DNA of 64,000 nucleotides from contig NZ_CALSFU010000006.1 in assembly GCF_943737005.1 (NCBI RefSeq), positions 151,806-215,805 on the forward strand, read 5' to 3'. Each line of letters opens with the position of its first letter. The first letter of the stretch is position 1. The stretch comes from Achromobacter sp. Marseille-Q4962. Its GTDB lineage: Bacteria > Pseudomonadota > Gammaproteobacteria > Burkholderiales > Burkholderiaceae_B. Positions 1 through 9,080 of the stretch are shown piece by piece. Position numbers and translations under genes: made by a program. The notes under the pieces are model-generated. The model had not been told where the DNA came from, searched no databases, and saw only the letters and a program-made list of their open reading frames with translations.

Positions 1-1
1 T

Positions 2-787
2 TCTTCCCTGCTGGCGGCCAGCCTCATTGCGGCCGCCGCCGCCGCGCCGTTTCCGGCCGCGCAGGCGGCCGGGGAGGACAAGGTCTATTCCACCACCCAG
101 GCCCCCGCGTCCCGCGACGCCAAGAGCGTCTCCACTTCGCAGGTCGCCCCGGCCGATCCGGCGAGCGAGGCCGTCAAGGAGCGGCTCGGCCAGCGCTTTC
201 CGGGCATGGCGGTGACGGCCGTGCGCCGCACGCCCTACGGGCTTTTCGAAGTGCAGCTGGGCATGGACCTGATCTACACCGACGAGAAAGTCACCTGGGT
301 CATGGACGGCACCCTCATCGACGCCATGACGCGCCGCGACGTGACCCGCGAGTCGCTGGAACGGCTGTCGGCGGTGTCCTTCGCCGACCTGCCCCTGGAC
401 CTGGCCATCAAGCAGGTCAAGGGCAACGGCGCGCGCAAAGTGGCCATTTTCGAGGATCCGAACTGCGGCTACTGCAAGCAGTTGCGCAAGACGCTCGAAG
501 ACGTGAGCGACGTCACCATCTACACGTTCCTCTACCCCATTCTTTCGCCCGACTCCAAGACGAAGGTGCGCGACGTGTGGTGTGCCGACAACCCTGGCCA
601 GGCCTGGGACGACTGGATGCTGCGCGGCAAGCGTCCCGCCACGGCCCAGTGCGACGCGCCCGAGGACAAGCTGCTGGCCCTGGGCCAGCGGCTCATGGTG
701 CGCGGCACGCCCACGCTGTTTTTCGCCGACGGATCGCGCGTGAGCGGCGCGCTGCCGCTGGACCAGATCAAGGCGCGTTTGAACTGA
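2..787 (+). CDS. dsbC: Thiol:disulfide interchange protein DsbC (5' end outside window)
   Basis: Periplasmic disulfide-bond isomerase of the DsbC/DsbG family. The open frame runs from the first bases of the window, so the true start lies upstream. The first visible residues are a hydrophobic Ala/Leu stretch ending in an AQAA-like cleavage site, which is the tail of a signal peptide. An N-terminal dimerisation domain follows, then the thioredoxin-like domain with the redox motif CGYC in the context DPNCGYCKQ, and late in the protein the cis-Pro motif RGTPTLFF. These are hallmark DsbC features. Only the extreme N-terminus is missing. The next gene begins 61 bases downstream on the same strand and is functionally unrelated. 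Confidence 0.93.
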   Translation, partial: SSLLAASLIAAAAAAPFPAAQAAGEDKVYSTTQAPASRDAKSVSTSQVAPADPASEAVKERLGQRFPGMAVTAVRRTPYGLFEVQLGMDLIYTDEKVTWVMDGTLIDAMTRRDVTRESLERLSAVSFADLPLDLAIKQVKGNGARKVAIFEDPNCGYCKQLRKTLEDVSDVTIYTFLYPILSPDSKTKVRDVWCADNPGQAWDDWMLRGKRPATAQCDAPEDKLLALGQRLMVRGTPTLFFADGSRVSGALPLDQIKARLN

Positions 788-848
788 CCGGCGCGCGGAG
801 CCGGCCAGGGCGGCTGGCGGGCAAGGGCCGGCTTTCCTGGAGACAGCA

Positions 849-1805
849 TTGAAGATCGCGATACTGGACGACTACCACGACGTGGCCCGCCGCTATGCGG
901 ACTGGACCTCGCTGGGCAGCGATGCCGAGGTGGAGATATTCAACAACGCGCTGCCGCCCGGCCAGGCGGACAGCCTGCTGGCGCCCTTCGACGTGATCGT
1001 CGCCATGCGCGAGCGCACGCCGTTCCCGGCCGCGCGCGTGCGCGCGCTGCCCAATCTGCGCCTGCTCGTCACCACGGGCATGCGCAACAATGCCATCGAC
1101 ATGCAGGCTTGCGCCGAGCGCGGCATCGTCGTCAGCGGCGCGCCGGGCAGCCCCGACGCCAACACGGCCACGGCGGAACTCGCCTGGGCGCACATCCTGG
1201 GCCTGTTCAAGCACCTGCCCGCCGAAGACGCGGCCATGCGCCGGGGCATGTGGCAGACCGACATGCCCGAGCCCCTGGCCGGCAAGCGCCTGGGCGTGGT
1301 GGGGCTGGGCAAGCTGGGCACGGCGGTGGCCAAGGTGGGCCTGGCCTTCGGCATGGACGTGGTGGCCTGGAGCCCCAACCTGACCGACGAGCGCGCGCGC
1401 GAGGCGGGCGTGGCCCGCGTCGACAAGCACGAGCTTTTTTCCACCTCCGACGTCGTCAGCCTGCACCTCATCCTGAGCGAACGCACGCGCCACGTGGTGG
1501 ACGCCGCCGCCCTGGCGGCCATGAAGCCCACGGCCTACCTGGTGAATACCTCGCGCGCCGGGCTGGTCGACCAGGACGCGCTGATGGACGCGCTGGTGAA
1601 GTTCCGCATCGCGGGCGCGGGGCTGGACGTCTATCCCGAGGAACCGCTTTCGCCCACCGACCCGGTGCGCGACCTCGACAACGTCATCCTCACCCCCCAC
1701 CTGGGCTATGTCAGCCGCGAGAACTTCCAGGCGTTCTATCGCAACGCGCTGGAAGCCGTGCGCGCCTGGCGCGACGGCAAGCCCGTGCGCGTGCTCAACG
1801 CCTGA
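849..1805 (+). CDS. D-2-hydroxyacid dehydrogenase family protein
   Basis: NAD(P)-dependent D-isomer-specific 2-hydroxyacid dehydrogenase of 318 residues (SerA/GhrA-like catalytic-domain family). The Rossmann motif GLGKLG is at about residues 152-157. The catalytic triad is visible as Arg236 (in NTSRAGLVD), Glu265 (in DVYPEEPL) and His284 (in LTPHLGY). No C-terminal ACT domain is present, so it is not a classical long SerA. The start is a TTG preceded by a GGAGA-type ribosome binding site at 839-843, and no better in-frame ATG exists nearby. The true substrate (glyoxylate, hydroxypyruvate, phosphoglycerate or another) cannot be read from sequence. It converges on ttcA with a 5-base gap. Confidence 0.88.
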   Translation: MKIAILDDYHDVARRYADWTSLGSDAEVEIFNNALPPGQADSLLAPFDVIVAMRERTPFPAARVRALPNLRLLVTTGMRNNAIDMQACAERGIVVSGAPGSPDANTATAELAWAHILGLFKHLPAEDAAMRRGMWQTDMPEPLAGKRLGVVGLGKLGTAVAKVGLAFGMDVVAWSPNLTDERAREAGVARVDKHELFSTSDVVSLHLILSERTRHVVDAAALAAMKPTAYLVNTSRAGLVDQDALMDALVKFRIAGAGLDVYPEEPLSPTDPVRDLDNVILTPHLGYVSRENFQAFYRNALEAVRAWRDGKPVRVLNA

Positions 1806-1810
1806 TCGCC

Positions 1811-2800
1811 CTAGCCGCGCCGGAACACCAGCTTCTGCTCGGCAATGCCCCCGCCTTCGGCGGGGGCGGCCGGGCCGCAGGCGTCGGCCGACGGATCCAC
1901 CTCGTCGAAGGCCGTGTCGCCGTTGGCGTCGGGCTTGCCGTCCGGCCTGAGGTTCACGAAATCGAACAGGTCGCGGTCCATGAGGTGCGAGGGCACCACG
2001 CGCGACAGCGCGTTGAACACATTCCAGGAGCGCCCGGGGTGCTTGCGGTCCCACTCCTGGATCATGCGGCCCACTTCCTTGCGCTTGAGGTTCTCCTGGG
2101 AACCGCACAGGTTGCACGGAATGATGGGGAACTGCTTGAGTTCGGCGTAGGCGACGAGGTCGGCCTCGGGCACATAGGCCAGGGGCCGGATCACCGTGTG
2201 GCGGCCGTCGTCGGACACCAGCTTGGGCGGCATGCCCTTGGCGCGCCCGCCGTAGAACAGGTTCAGGAAGAACGTGGCGAGGATGTCGTCGCGGTGGTGG
2301 CCCAGCGCGATCTTGGTGGCGCCCAGCTCCGAGGCGACGCGGTACAGAATGCCGCGCCGCAGCCGCGAACAGAGCGAGCACATGGTCTTGCCCTCTTCGA
2401 GCACCCGCGTGACGATGGAATACGTGTCCTGTGTCTCGATGTGGAAGGGCACGCCCAGCCCGCGCAGGTAGTCCGGCAGCACGTCGGCCGGGAAACCGGG
2501 CTGCTTCTGGTCCAGGTTCACCGCGACCAGCTCGAAGGGGAAGGGCGCGCGCTTCTGGAGCTGCATGAGGATGTCCAGCAGCGAGTAGGAATCCTTGCCC
2601 CCCGACAGGCACACCATGACGCGGTCGCCCGCCTCGATCATGTTGTAGTCGGCGATGGCGCGCGTGGTTTCGCGGGCCAGCCGCTTGGTGAGCTTGTTGC
2701 CCTCGTGGCGGGCCTTTTCCTGGGCGCGGGCGCCGGGGGCGGCGCCGTCCCGGCCGAGGCCGGCCGGGGCGAGTGTGTCGGGAGTAGCGATGTCGTTCAT
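1811..2800 (-). CDS. ttcA: tRNA 2-thiocytidine(32) synthetase TtcA
   Basis: Cytoplasmic ATP-dependent tRNA thiolase that makes 2-thiocytidine at position 32. It has 329 residues. The PP-loop ATP-pyrophosphatase motif SGGKDS is at about 66-71. The Fe-S ligands typical of TtcA are present: Cys141-x2-Cys144 and a later CNLC with Cys229/Cys232. The first 30 residues are a low-complexity extension compared with E. coli TtcA. It is followed upstream by folB on the same strand with a 30-base gap, so the two may be cotranscribed. Confidence 0.96.
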   Translation of the reverse strand: MNDIATPDTLAPAGLGRDGAAPGARAQEKARHEGNKLTKRLARETTRAIADYNMIEAGDRVMVCLSGGKDSYSLLDILMQLQKRAPFPFELVAVNLDQKQPGFPADVLPDYLRGLGVPFHIETQDTYSIVTRVLEEGKTMCSLCSRLRRGILYRVASELGATKIALGHHRDDILATFFLNLFYGGRAKGMPPKLVSDDGRHTVIRPLAYVPEADLVAYAELKQFPIIPCNLCGSQENLKRKEVGRMIQEWDRKHPGRSWNVFNALSRVVPSHLMDRDLFDFVNLRPDGKPDANGDTAFDEVDPSADACGPAAPAEGGGIAEQKLVFRRG

Positions 2801-2830
2801 GGCGGCTCGATGCGGAAGAGTCGGCGCGTC

Positions 2831-3190
2831 CTAGCGCGCGAGCTGGATTTCCACGCCTACCGCGGCGCAGTCCGAGAAGGCCATGGGCTTGCTGATGCGC
2901 AGGCGCAGCGCGCGGATTTCCGGGAAGTCGGCCAGCAGGCGCGCCGCCACCTGTTCGGACAGTGTCTCGATGAGGTTCACGTGCGCCTGGGTGCATTCCT
3001 GCACGATGGCCTCGCGCAGCCGGCGGTAGTCCAGCACGCTGTGGATGTCGTGGTCGTCCACGGGGCGCGCGATGTCCACGTCGAACTCGGCGTCCACGTG
3101 CAGCGGCTGCGTGGCGCGCAGCTCGTGTTCGAGGATGCCGATGCGGGCGTCGAGCGCCAGTCCGGAAAGAATGATGCGGCGTGTAGGCAT
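2831..3190 (-). CDS. folB: Dihydroneopterin aldolase
   Basis: Folate-pathway enzyme converting 7,8-dihydroneopterin to 6-hydroxymethyl-dihydropterin and glycolaldehyde. It has 119 residues, normal for FolB. The protein begins MPTRRIILSGLALDARIG and has the conserved LDYRRLRE and NLIETLSEQVAARLL segments, followed by the substrate-site region KPMAFSDC. The open frame extends much further upstream, but homology starts only at this ATG, which I therefore chose. It lies 30 bases from ttcA on the same strand. Confidence 0.94.
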   Translation of the reverse strand: MPTRRIILSGLALDARIGILEHELRATQPLHVDAEFDVDIARPVDDHDIHSVLDYRRLREAIVQECTQAHVNLIETLSEQVAARLLADFPEIRALRLRISKPMAFSDCAAVGVEIQLAR

Positions 3191-3308
3191 GATGAAAACC
3201 AGGGTGGGACAGGCAGGATTGTAAGGCGGCCGGGCGCGCGGCCGCCGCTGGCTACAATTCCGCCATGTCCGGCCGCCGGGGCGGCCGGGGCGAGATGCAA
3301 GGGGTGAA

Positions 3309-4211
3309 ATGCACGAAATGCACGATGCGGTCATTGTAGGCGGCGGCCCGGCGGGGGCGTCCTGCGCGATCTGGCTGGCCCGGCTGGGCCTGTCGCCGCT
3401 GCTGGTGGAGGCCGCCGCGCGGCCCGGCGGGCTGACGCGGGACAACCCGTTCGCCGACGACTGGATCGCGGCCCTGCCCGGCGCCACCGGCCAGCAGGTG
3501 GCCGACAACATCGAGGCCAGCGTGCGCGCGGCGGGCGTGCCGCTGCGGCTGGGCACCCGCGCCACCGGCGTGCGTCCGTGCAAGGGCGGCGTGGAGGTGG
3601 CGCTCGACGGCGGGGGCGCCGGCCCGGCGCTGGCGCGCGCTCGCGCCCTGGTCATCGCCTCGGGCGTGCGCGCCAAGGGCCTGCCGGGATATCCGGCAGG
3701 CGAGCGCTGGCCGGGCGTGCTCATCGGGCCCGGCTCTCCCATCGTGGCGCAGGACTATTCCGGCCTGTCGGTGGCGGTGCTGGGCGGCGGCGACAACGCC
3801 TTCGAGAACTACGTCTACGTGCGCAACCGGGGCGCGCGCGAAGTGCATCTCTACGCCCGCAGCGTGCGCGCCCAGCAGCAATGGGTGATGCGGGCGGGCG
3901 CCCAGGGCGTGCGCGTGGGGCCCTACCAGGTCGATCCCGCCGCGCGCAGCGTCGATGGCCGCCGCTACGACCTGATCCTGGTGTTCTACGGCTGGGAGCC
4001 GCAGGCCGATTTCGCCGACAGCCTGAAGCTCGCGCGCGACGAACGCGGCTACATCCGCACCGATTTCGCCACCGCCCAGACCAGCCTGCCGGACATCTAC
4101 GCCATCGGCGAAGTGGCCAACCGCATGCACCCTTGCGTGGTCACGTCCATGGCCGACGGCGTGGTGGCCGCCAAAGCCATCCAGCGGCGCTGGGAGCGGC
4201 CGGGCGCCTGA
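3309..4211 (+). CDS. Thioredoxin-reductase-like NAD(P)/FAD oxidoreductase
   Basis: Flavoprotein of 300 residues in the class II pyridine-nucleotide disulfide reductase fold. It has an N-terminal FAD motif GGGPAGAS and a second Rossmann GGGDNAFENYVYVRNRG for NAD(P)H. The C-terminal FAD segment DIYAIGEVANRMHPCVVTSMADG is also present. The redox CxxC pair of true thioredoxin reductases is absent from the central domain, so it is closer to ferredoxin/flavodoxin NADP reductase-like members. It stands alone, divergent from folB and ahead of the iron-uptake genes. A role in ferric-siderophore reduction is only a guess from position. Confidence 0.8.
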   Translation: MHEMHDAVIVGGGPAGASCAIWLARLGLSPLLVEAAARPGGLTRDNPFADDWIAALPGATGQQVADNIEASVRAAGVPLRLGTRATGVRPCKGGVEVALDGGGAGPALARARALVIASGVRAKGLPGYPAGERWPGVLIGPGSPIVAQDYSGLSVAVLGGGDNAFENYVYVRNRGAREVHLYARSVRAQQQWVMRAGAQGVRVGPYQVDPAARSVDGRRYDLILVFYGWEPQADFADSLKLARDERGYIRTDFATAQTSLPDIYAIGEVANRMHPCVVTSMADGVVAAKAIQRRWERPGA

Positions 4212-4239
4212 ACGCGCGGTTTGAGCGGCGCGCCATTTT

Positions 4240-4262
4240 ATTGAATAATAATTATTCTCAAT
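4240..4262. promoter_or_regulatory. Fur-like box upstream of the AraC-type regulator
   Basis: An AT-only island in GC-rich DNA with ATTGA and TCAAT ends and the near-palindromic core GAATAATAATTATTC at 4243-4257. It resembles the Fur iron box and lies directly upstream of the regulator's ribosome binding site (GGAG, 4268-4271). This fits iron-repressed expression of the regulator. Confidence 0.7.
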
Positions 4263-4277
4263 AAATTGGAGCCTGCC

Positions 4278-5153
4278 ATGCCTGCGCAACGCCCGGCGGC
4301 GCACAGCCGCGTCGACGCCGCCTTCAGTGTGCCTGGCGGCCTGGCCGTGCGCGCCGGGGTATTCCGCCCTGCGGCCACGCAGTGGCGCGAAGAGCCGTTC
4401 TACCAGGGACTGAAAGTGATCTTCCTCGACGGCAGGGTGGACAGCCGCATCGAGGACGCGCCGCTTCTGCGGCTGTCCGGCCCCGCGCTGTGCCTGGTCT
4501 GGAGCGCGAGGCCGGTGTGGGGCGCGGATGCCTTTTCCGAGGGCGTGGACCAGCGCTACGCGATGGTGACTCTGCCGGCGGCCTCAATGTGGACCGAGCT
4601 GGGCGTGGAACCGGGCATGCTGGCGCGCCTGGGCCGGCCGGCAGGGGCGGAAGGTCCGGCGCTGTGGTACGGCCCGGCTGGCCCCGAGGCGCGGCGCGTT
4701 GCCGACCAGCTACGGGTCTGCGCCTATCAGGGCGCGGCGCGCAGCCTCTACCTGGCCGCCAAGGGGCTGGAGCTGGCGGCGCTGGCGCTGGCCCAGGTCC
4801 AGGCCGGACGCGAGGCGCCGCCGGCGCCCGCGGGCATGGCGGCCCGCGAGCGCGACGCCGCCCACGAGGCCCGCCGTTGCCTGCTCTCCGACCTGCGCCA
4901 GCCGCCCTCGGCCGCCGAGCTGGCGCGCTCGCTCGGGCTGCACACGCGCCGCCTCGACGAGGCCTACCGGCGCGAATTCGGCGTCAGCATGGCGCGTTCT
5001 CTGCAGGAGGCCCGCCTGCTGCGCGCGCGCGAGCTCATCCTCAATGGCGGCCTCAGCGTATCCGAGGCCGCCTGGCACGTAGGGTACGGACCCGCGCATT
5101 TCTCGGTGGCCTTCAAGCGCCGGTTCGGCGCCAGCCCCAGTGCCTATTGCTGA
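4278..5153 (+). CDS. AraC-family transcriptional regulator of a siderophore receptor locus
   Basis: DNA-binding regulator of 291 residues. The C-terminal ~90 residues form a standard AraC double helix-turn-helix, from LLSDLRQPPSAAELARSLGL through ISEAAWHVGYG-type second helix (SVSEAAWHVGYGPAHF) to FKRRFGASPSAYC. The N-terminal ~190 residues would be the sensor domain, as in PchR/AlcR-type siderophore sensors. I chose the ATG at 4278, six bases after GGAG, over the TTG at 4266. A Fur-like box precedes it, and the TonB receptor it probably activates begins 132 bases downstream. The identity of the inducing siderophore is unknown. Confidence 0.88.
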   Translation: MPAQRPAAHSRVDAAFSVPGGLAVRAGVFRPAATQWREEPFYQGLKVIFLDGRVDSRIEDAPLLRLSGPALCLVWSARPVWGADAFSEGVDQRYAMVTLPAASMWTELGVEPGMLARLGRPAGAEGPALWYGPAGPEARRVADQLRVCAYQGAARSLYLAAKGLELAALALAQVQAGREAPPAPAGMAARERDAAHEARRCLLSDLRQPPSAAELARSLGLHTRRLDEAYRREFGVSMARSLQEARLLRARELILNGGLSVSEAAWHVGYGPAHFSVAFKRRFGASPSAYC

Positions 5154-5176
5154 TGCCGCGCGCGAGCGCCGCGCCA

Positions 5177-5212
5177 GAAATCGAAAGCCTTAATTCCGAA
5201 ATCGAAAGCCTT
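5177..5212 (+). repeat. Exact 15-bp direct repeat, probable AraC-regulator binding site
   Basis: GAAATCGAAAGCCTT occurs at 5177-5191 and again, identically, at 5198-5212. The period is 21 bp, two turns of the helix. The pair lies between the AraC-type gene and the TonB receptor, upstream of the Fur-like box. Direct repeats two turns apart are the usual binding geometry of AraC-family activators. Confidence 0.75.
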
Positions 5213-5240
5213 TCCGGTTGCTCCGCTCCTGACCGTTGAA

Positions 5241-5262
5241 GATGATTATCAATCTTATTAAA
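5241..5262. promoter_or_regulatory. Fur-like box upstream of TonB receptor
   Basis: The segment GATGATTATCAATCTTATT matches the GATAAT/ATTATC style of Fur boxes. It lies 24-45 bases before the receptor start, downstream of the direct repeats. The layout is an upstream activator site with an overlapping iron repressor site, as known for siderophore receptors such as fptA or fauA. Confidence 0.65.
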
Positions 5263-5285
5263 CGGTTGTAGACCGGAGGGAAATC

Positions 5286-7544
5286 TTGAGTATCGAAAAG
5301 AGGAGCGCCCGCCCGCGCCGGCGGCGGCGCGGCGGGCCCGCGTCCGGCGCCCGGGCCTGCGGCGCGGCGCTGCTTGCCCTGTGCGCGGCCGCGCACGCGC
5401 AGTCGCAATCCGGAACCCGCGTGGCGCAGGACGACGCGGACCAGGGCCTGGCGGCCGTGCTCGCGCCCGTGCTGGTGCAGGGCCAGGCCGAGGGCGTGAC
5501 CGAAGGCAGCGGCTCGTACACCGCGCCCAGCGCCACCGTGGGCGGCAAGCTGCCGCTGCCGATGCGGGAGATCCCGCAATCGGTGTCCGTCATCACGCGC
5601 CAGCGCATGGAGGACCAGAACCTCGCTTCGCTGGAAGACGCCATGGCGCAGATGCCGGGCATCACCATCGACCTGGCCGCCACCGCGGCCATTCCGCAGT
5701 TCTATTCGCGCGGCTTCCAGATCGAGTATTTCCAGTACGACGGCGTGCCCATGCAGACGGGCGGCGCTTCATGGGCTCAGCCCGACCTGCTCATGTTCGA
5801 CCACGTGGAGCTGCTGCGCGGCGCGGCGGGCCTCTTCAACGGCGCGGGGCAGCCGGGCGGCGTCATCAACCTCGTGCGCAAGCGTCCCACGCGCGACCTG
5901 CAGTTCAGCGGATCGGCCAGCGCGGGGTCGTGGGACAACTATCGCGGCGAGCTGGACCTGTCCGCGCCGCTCAATGACTCGGGTTCGGTGCGCGGCCGCG
6001 TGGCTACGGCATACGAGGACCGCAAGTATTTCTACGACGTCGCCCAATCGCAGAAGCAGGTCTACTACGGCATCGTGGAAGCGGACCTGGGCGCCGACAC
6101 GCTGCTTACCCTGGGCGGCAGCTACCAGAAGCGCGACTGGCTGCCCTACATGATGCACCAGCCGCGCTACGCCGACGGCGGCCCGCTGGACCGCAAGCGC
6201 AGCACCTACCTGGGCGCCGACTGGAACCGGTGGGACTTCGAGAACACCCAGGTGTTCGCGGAGCTGCGCCATCGCCTCTCGCAGGACTGGACCGTGCAGC
6301 TTAACGTGAACCGCGCCGAAGAAACCAGCAAGCTCAAATATGCCTACGTGCGCGGCGGGGTGGACCGCCAGACCGGGCTCGGCCCGCGTCTCTACGGCGG
6401 CGGCAACCAGTACCGCAACCAGCAGTTGGGCATCGACCTGATGGTGTCGGGGGCGTTCGAGGCGCTGGGCCGCCGCCACGAACTTGTATTGGGCGGCAAC
6501 TGGTACGACCGTCGCGCCCGCGCCTACAACACTTATGCGCTGCCCGGTTTCGCGACCCGGCCGGTGGATGTGTTCGACTTCGACCCGGCCGATTATCCGG
6601 AGCCTGCCGACCCGCAGTGGGACAGCAAGAGCGAAGTGAAGACGCGCCAGTCCGGCATCTACGCCATGGCGCGCCTGAAAGTGGCGGACCCGCTCACGCT
6701 GGTGCTGGGATCGCGCATGAGCTGGTGGCGCACGCAGACCGACAATCTCGTCACCGGCGCGGCCAGCCCCGCCGTCAGCGAGCATGGGCGCATGACGCCC
6801 TACGCCGGCCTGGTGTACGACATCGACCCGCACTGGACGGCCTACGCCAGCTACGCCGACATCTTCCGCGTGCAGAGCGACCTGCGCACCGCCGACGACC
6901 GCGCGCTGCCGCCCGTGGTGGGCGCCAACTACGAAGCAGGGCTGAAAAGCGAATGGCTGGACGGCCGGCTCAACACCTCGCTGGCGGTCTTTCGCATCAT
7001 CGAGCGCAACCGCGCGCAGCGCGACCCCGACTACCCGGAAACCGGCGACTGCTGCTACGAATCCAGCGGCAAGGTGCGCAGCCAGGGCGTGGAGGCTGAA
7101 GTCTCGGGCCGGCTTGCGCCCGGCTGGGAAGTTGCCGCCGGCTACACCTTCAACACCACGCGCTATCTGCGCGACAGCAGCAGCCAGGGCGCTTCGTTCC
7201 GCACCTTCACGCCCAAGCACCTGTTCCGGCTTTGGACGACCTACCGCCTACCGGGCGAATGGAACCGCTGGTCGGTGGGCGGCGGCGTCAATCTGCAGAG
7301 CGGCATCTACACCGAAAGCGCGATGCAGGGGCCGGTCAGCGGCAGCGCGGTTCGCGTTTCGCAGGGCGGATACGCCATCTGGAATGCGCGCATTGGCTAC
7401 CGCATGAGCGACCACGTTTCGCTGGGCCTGAACGTGAACAACCTGTTCGACAAGGTCTATTACCAGCGGCTGGGCAACGCGGACATGGGCAACGCCTACG
7501 GCGAGCCGCGCAGCGTCATGCTGAATGTGCGGGTCAAGTACTGA
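5286..7544 (+). CDS. TonB-dependent siderophore receptor
   Basis: Outer-membrane ferric-siderophore receptor of 752 residues. An Arg-rich N-terminus precedes a hydrophobic signal peptide ending near AAHAQ. The plug domain shows the family landmarks PMREIPQSVSVITRQRMEDQ, the GFQIEYFQYDGVPMQ loop, VELLRGAAGLFNGAG and PGGVINLVRKRP. The C-terminal barrel ends in LNVRVKY with a terminal aromatic residue. There is no N-terminal signalling (STN) domain, so induction must come from the adjacent AraC regulator. The start is a TTG with GGAGGG at 5275-5280, and no in-frame ATG is nearby. The ligand is unknown. Confidence 0.92.
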   Translation: MSIEKRSARPRRRRRGGPASGARACGAALLALCAAAHAQSQSGTRVAQDDADQGLAAVLAPVLVQGQAEGVTEGSGSYTAPSATVGGKLPLPMREIPQSVSVITRQRMEDQNLASLEDAMAQMPGITIDLAATAAIPQFYSRGFQIEYFQYDGVPMQTGGASWAQPDLLMFDHVELLRGAAGLFNGAGQPGGVINLVRKRPTRDLQFSGSASAGSWDNYRGELDLSAPLNDSGSVRGRVATAYEDRKYFYDVAQSQKQVYYGIVEADLGADTLLTLGGSYQKRDWLPYMMHQPRYADGGPLDRKRSTYLGADWNRWDFENTQVFAELRHRLSQDWTVQLNVNRAEETSKLKYAYVRGGVDRQTGLGPRLYGGGNQYRNQQLGIDLMVSGAFEALGRRHELVLGGNWYDRRARAYNTYALPGFATRPVDVFDFDPADYPEPADPQWDSKSEVKTRQSGIYAMARLKVADPLTLVLGSRMSWWRTQTDNLVTGAASPAVSEHGRMTPYAGLVYDIDPHWTAYASYADIFRVQSDLRTADDRALPPVVGANYEAGLKSEWLDGRLNTSLAVFRIIERNRAQRDPDYPETGDCCYESSGKVRSQGVEAEVSGRLAPGWEVAAGYTFNTTRYLRDSSSQGASFRTFTPKHLFRLWTTYRLPGEWNRWSVGGGVNLQSGIYTESAMQGPVSGSAVRVSQGGYAIWNARIGYRMSDHVSLGLNVNNLFDKVYYQRLGNADMGNAYGEPRSVMLNVRVKY

Positions 7545-7681
7545 AACCGAGCGCCCGGCCGTCCGCCGCGCGGGCTTCTTCCGGGAAGGAACCGTCAGCG
7601 GCTTCCCCGCTCCCGGAGGACCGCGCGGGCGGGCGGCGGTGCGGGGCGCTGACAGCCATCGATTGATTCAAGGAGACGATT

Positions 7682-8218
7682 ATGAATAACTCGATCATCC
7701 GGGCCTGCCTCGCCATATGCTGGTGCGCCTTGCTGGCCGGCGCGCCGGCTGGGCCGGCAACCGCGGCGGCGTCCGCCGCGAGCGTGCAGGCCGCGGCGTG
7801 GCCTGCGGGCGAGTACCGCTGGACGGTGGATGACGGCAACGGCGAACCATCATACGTGCTGCGTCTTTACGCACAGCCGCTGCCCTCGGGCGACTACGCG
7901 CTTGCGGGCAGCCTGCTGCTCGACGACGCCGAGCTGGGCGCGTATGGCTCGGCGCGTTTGCGCGACGGCAAGCTGGTGCTGGACGTCACCGCCAGCGGAG
8001 GCGTGCTGCAGGCGCCGCTCGATGCGGGCAAGCGCCGTTTCTACGCCACAGGCAAGGCGCCCGGCCGCGTCGATTCGGCGGGTTTCGCCACCATGCGGGC
8101 GGTGCTGGACCCGGGCTCGCTGGACGGGACGATGCAGCGCTACCAGACCAACGTCATGACGGGCCATCACGTCCAGGGCCCGGTCTACGTCAACAGCACG
8201 GTGCGGCGCCTGCGCTGA
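7682..8218 (+). CDS. Hypothetical exported protein
   Basis: 178-residue protein with a signal peptide (hydrophobic LAICWCALLAGAPAG region, cleavage near ATAAA) and a predicted beta-rich mature part. It is preceded by AAGGAGA at 7670-7676. I do not recognise the family. It lies 137 bases after the siderophore receptor on the same strand, so it may be a periplasmic accessory to that locus. No lipobox is visible. Confidence 0.65.
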   Translation: MNNSIIRACLAICWCALLAGAPAGPATAAASAASVQAAAWPAGEYRWTVDDGNGEPSYVLRLYAQPLPSGDYALAGSLLLDDAELGAYGSARLRDGKLVLDVTASGGVLQAPLDAGKRRFYATGKAPGRVDSAGFATMRAVLDPGSLDGTMQRYQTNVMTGHHVQGPVYVNSTVRRLR

Positions 8219-8227
8219 GCGCCGGCC

Positions 8228-8965
8228 TCAGCCTGCCGCGCGCGGCCTGCCGGGCGCGGCCTCGTGCGCCTGGCGCAGCCGGCCGGCGGCGTTTTCCATA
8301 TGGCGGCGTGCCGCCGCGCGTGCGCCCTCGGCGTTCCCGGCGCGTATCGCTTCCACGATGGCGCGGTGTTCGTCCTGCACCGCGCGCATCAGGTCGGGAC
8401 GCCGCGCTTCGTTGCCGCGCGTGACGCGGGTGGCGGCTTCGAGGTACTGGCTCACGAAATTCAGCGTGGCCAGGAAATACGGGTTGCCCGAGGCGTGCGC
8501 GATGCGGCGGTGGAACGCCACGTCTTCGCGCACGCCGTCTCCGCCGTCCTGCACGGCGCGGTCCAGTTCCGCCAGGGCGGCGTCGATGTCGGACATGTCC
8601 GCTTCGCTGCGGTGCAGGGCGGCCTGGCCGGCGGCCTCGGTCTCCAGCGCGCGGCGCAGGTCCACGATGTGCAGCACCGCCCGCAGCGAGCCGAGCTCGG
8701 CCGCGTCGATGCGCAGCGGCCGCTTGCCGCCTCCGGCGGCCACGTACACGCCGCTGCCTTGGCGCGCCTCCACCACGCCGTCCTGGCGCAGGCGGGACAC
8801 GGCCTCGCGGATCACCGTGCGGCTCACGCCGAACTGTTCGGCCAGCCGCAGCTCGGTCGGAAGCTTCTCGCCGGGCCGCACGCGGCCGGCGTCGATCTCC
8901 GCCAGCAGGCGCTTGGCGACGGTATCGGTAAGCGTGGGGGGCGGAGGCAGGCGGGCGAAGCTCAT
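8228..8965 (-). CDS. FadR-subfamily GntR transcriptional regulator
   Basis: 245-residue regulator. An N-terminal winged helix (TLTDTVAKRLLAEIDAGRV, PGEKLPTELRLAEQFGVSRTVIREAVSRLRQDG, VEARQGSGVYV) is followed by an all-helical FCD ligand-binding domain with the metal-binding-type histidines (VAFHRRIAHASGNP, DEHRAIVEAIRAG, AARRHMENA). FCD proteins usually bind small carboxylates, often through a metal ion. It is divergent from the ZnuD-like receptor, and the shared 173-base intergenic region holds a long inverted repeat. Confidence 0.87.
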   Translation of the reverse strand: MSFARLPPPPTLTDTVAKRLLAEIDAGRVRPGEKLPTELRLAEQFGVSRTVIREAVSRLRQDGVVEARQGSGVYVAAGGGKRPLRIDAAELGSLRAVLHIVDLRRALETEAAGQAALHRSEADMSDIDAALAELDRAVQDGGDGVREDVAFHRRIAHASGNPYFLATLNFVSQYLEAATRVTRGNEARRPDLMRAVQDEHRAIVEAIRAGNAEGARAAARRHMENAAGRLRQAHEAAPGRPRAAG

Positions 8966-9080
8966 GGCGGCGGGATCCTGCCGCGGCGGCGGATGGCGGC
9001 GGCGTGCCTATGATACGCGGGGTCCGGTCGCGGGGTCCGGTCGCGGATTGCGGCAATTACGGCATTGCCGGCCGATATTG

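Noticed and set aside
768..2996. Long minus-strand frame spanning the hydroxyacid dehydrogenase, ttcA and part of folB
   Set aside because: It overlaps real genes out of frame or antisense and shows no motif.
3309..4211. Calling the flavoprotein a true thioredoxin reductase (trxB)
   Set aside because: The redox CxxC motif is missing, so only the fold is shared.
5177..5212. Direct repeat as target-site duplication of a mobile element
   Set aside because: The copies are only 6 bp apart with no element between them; regulator-binding geometry explains them better.
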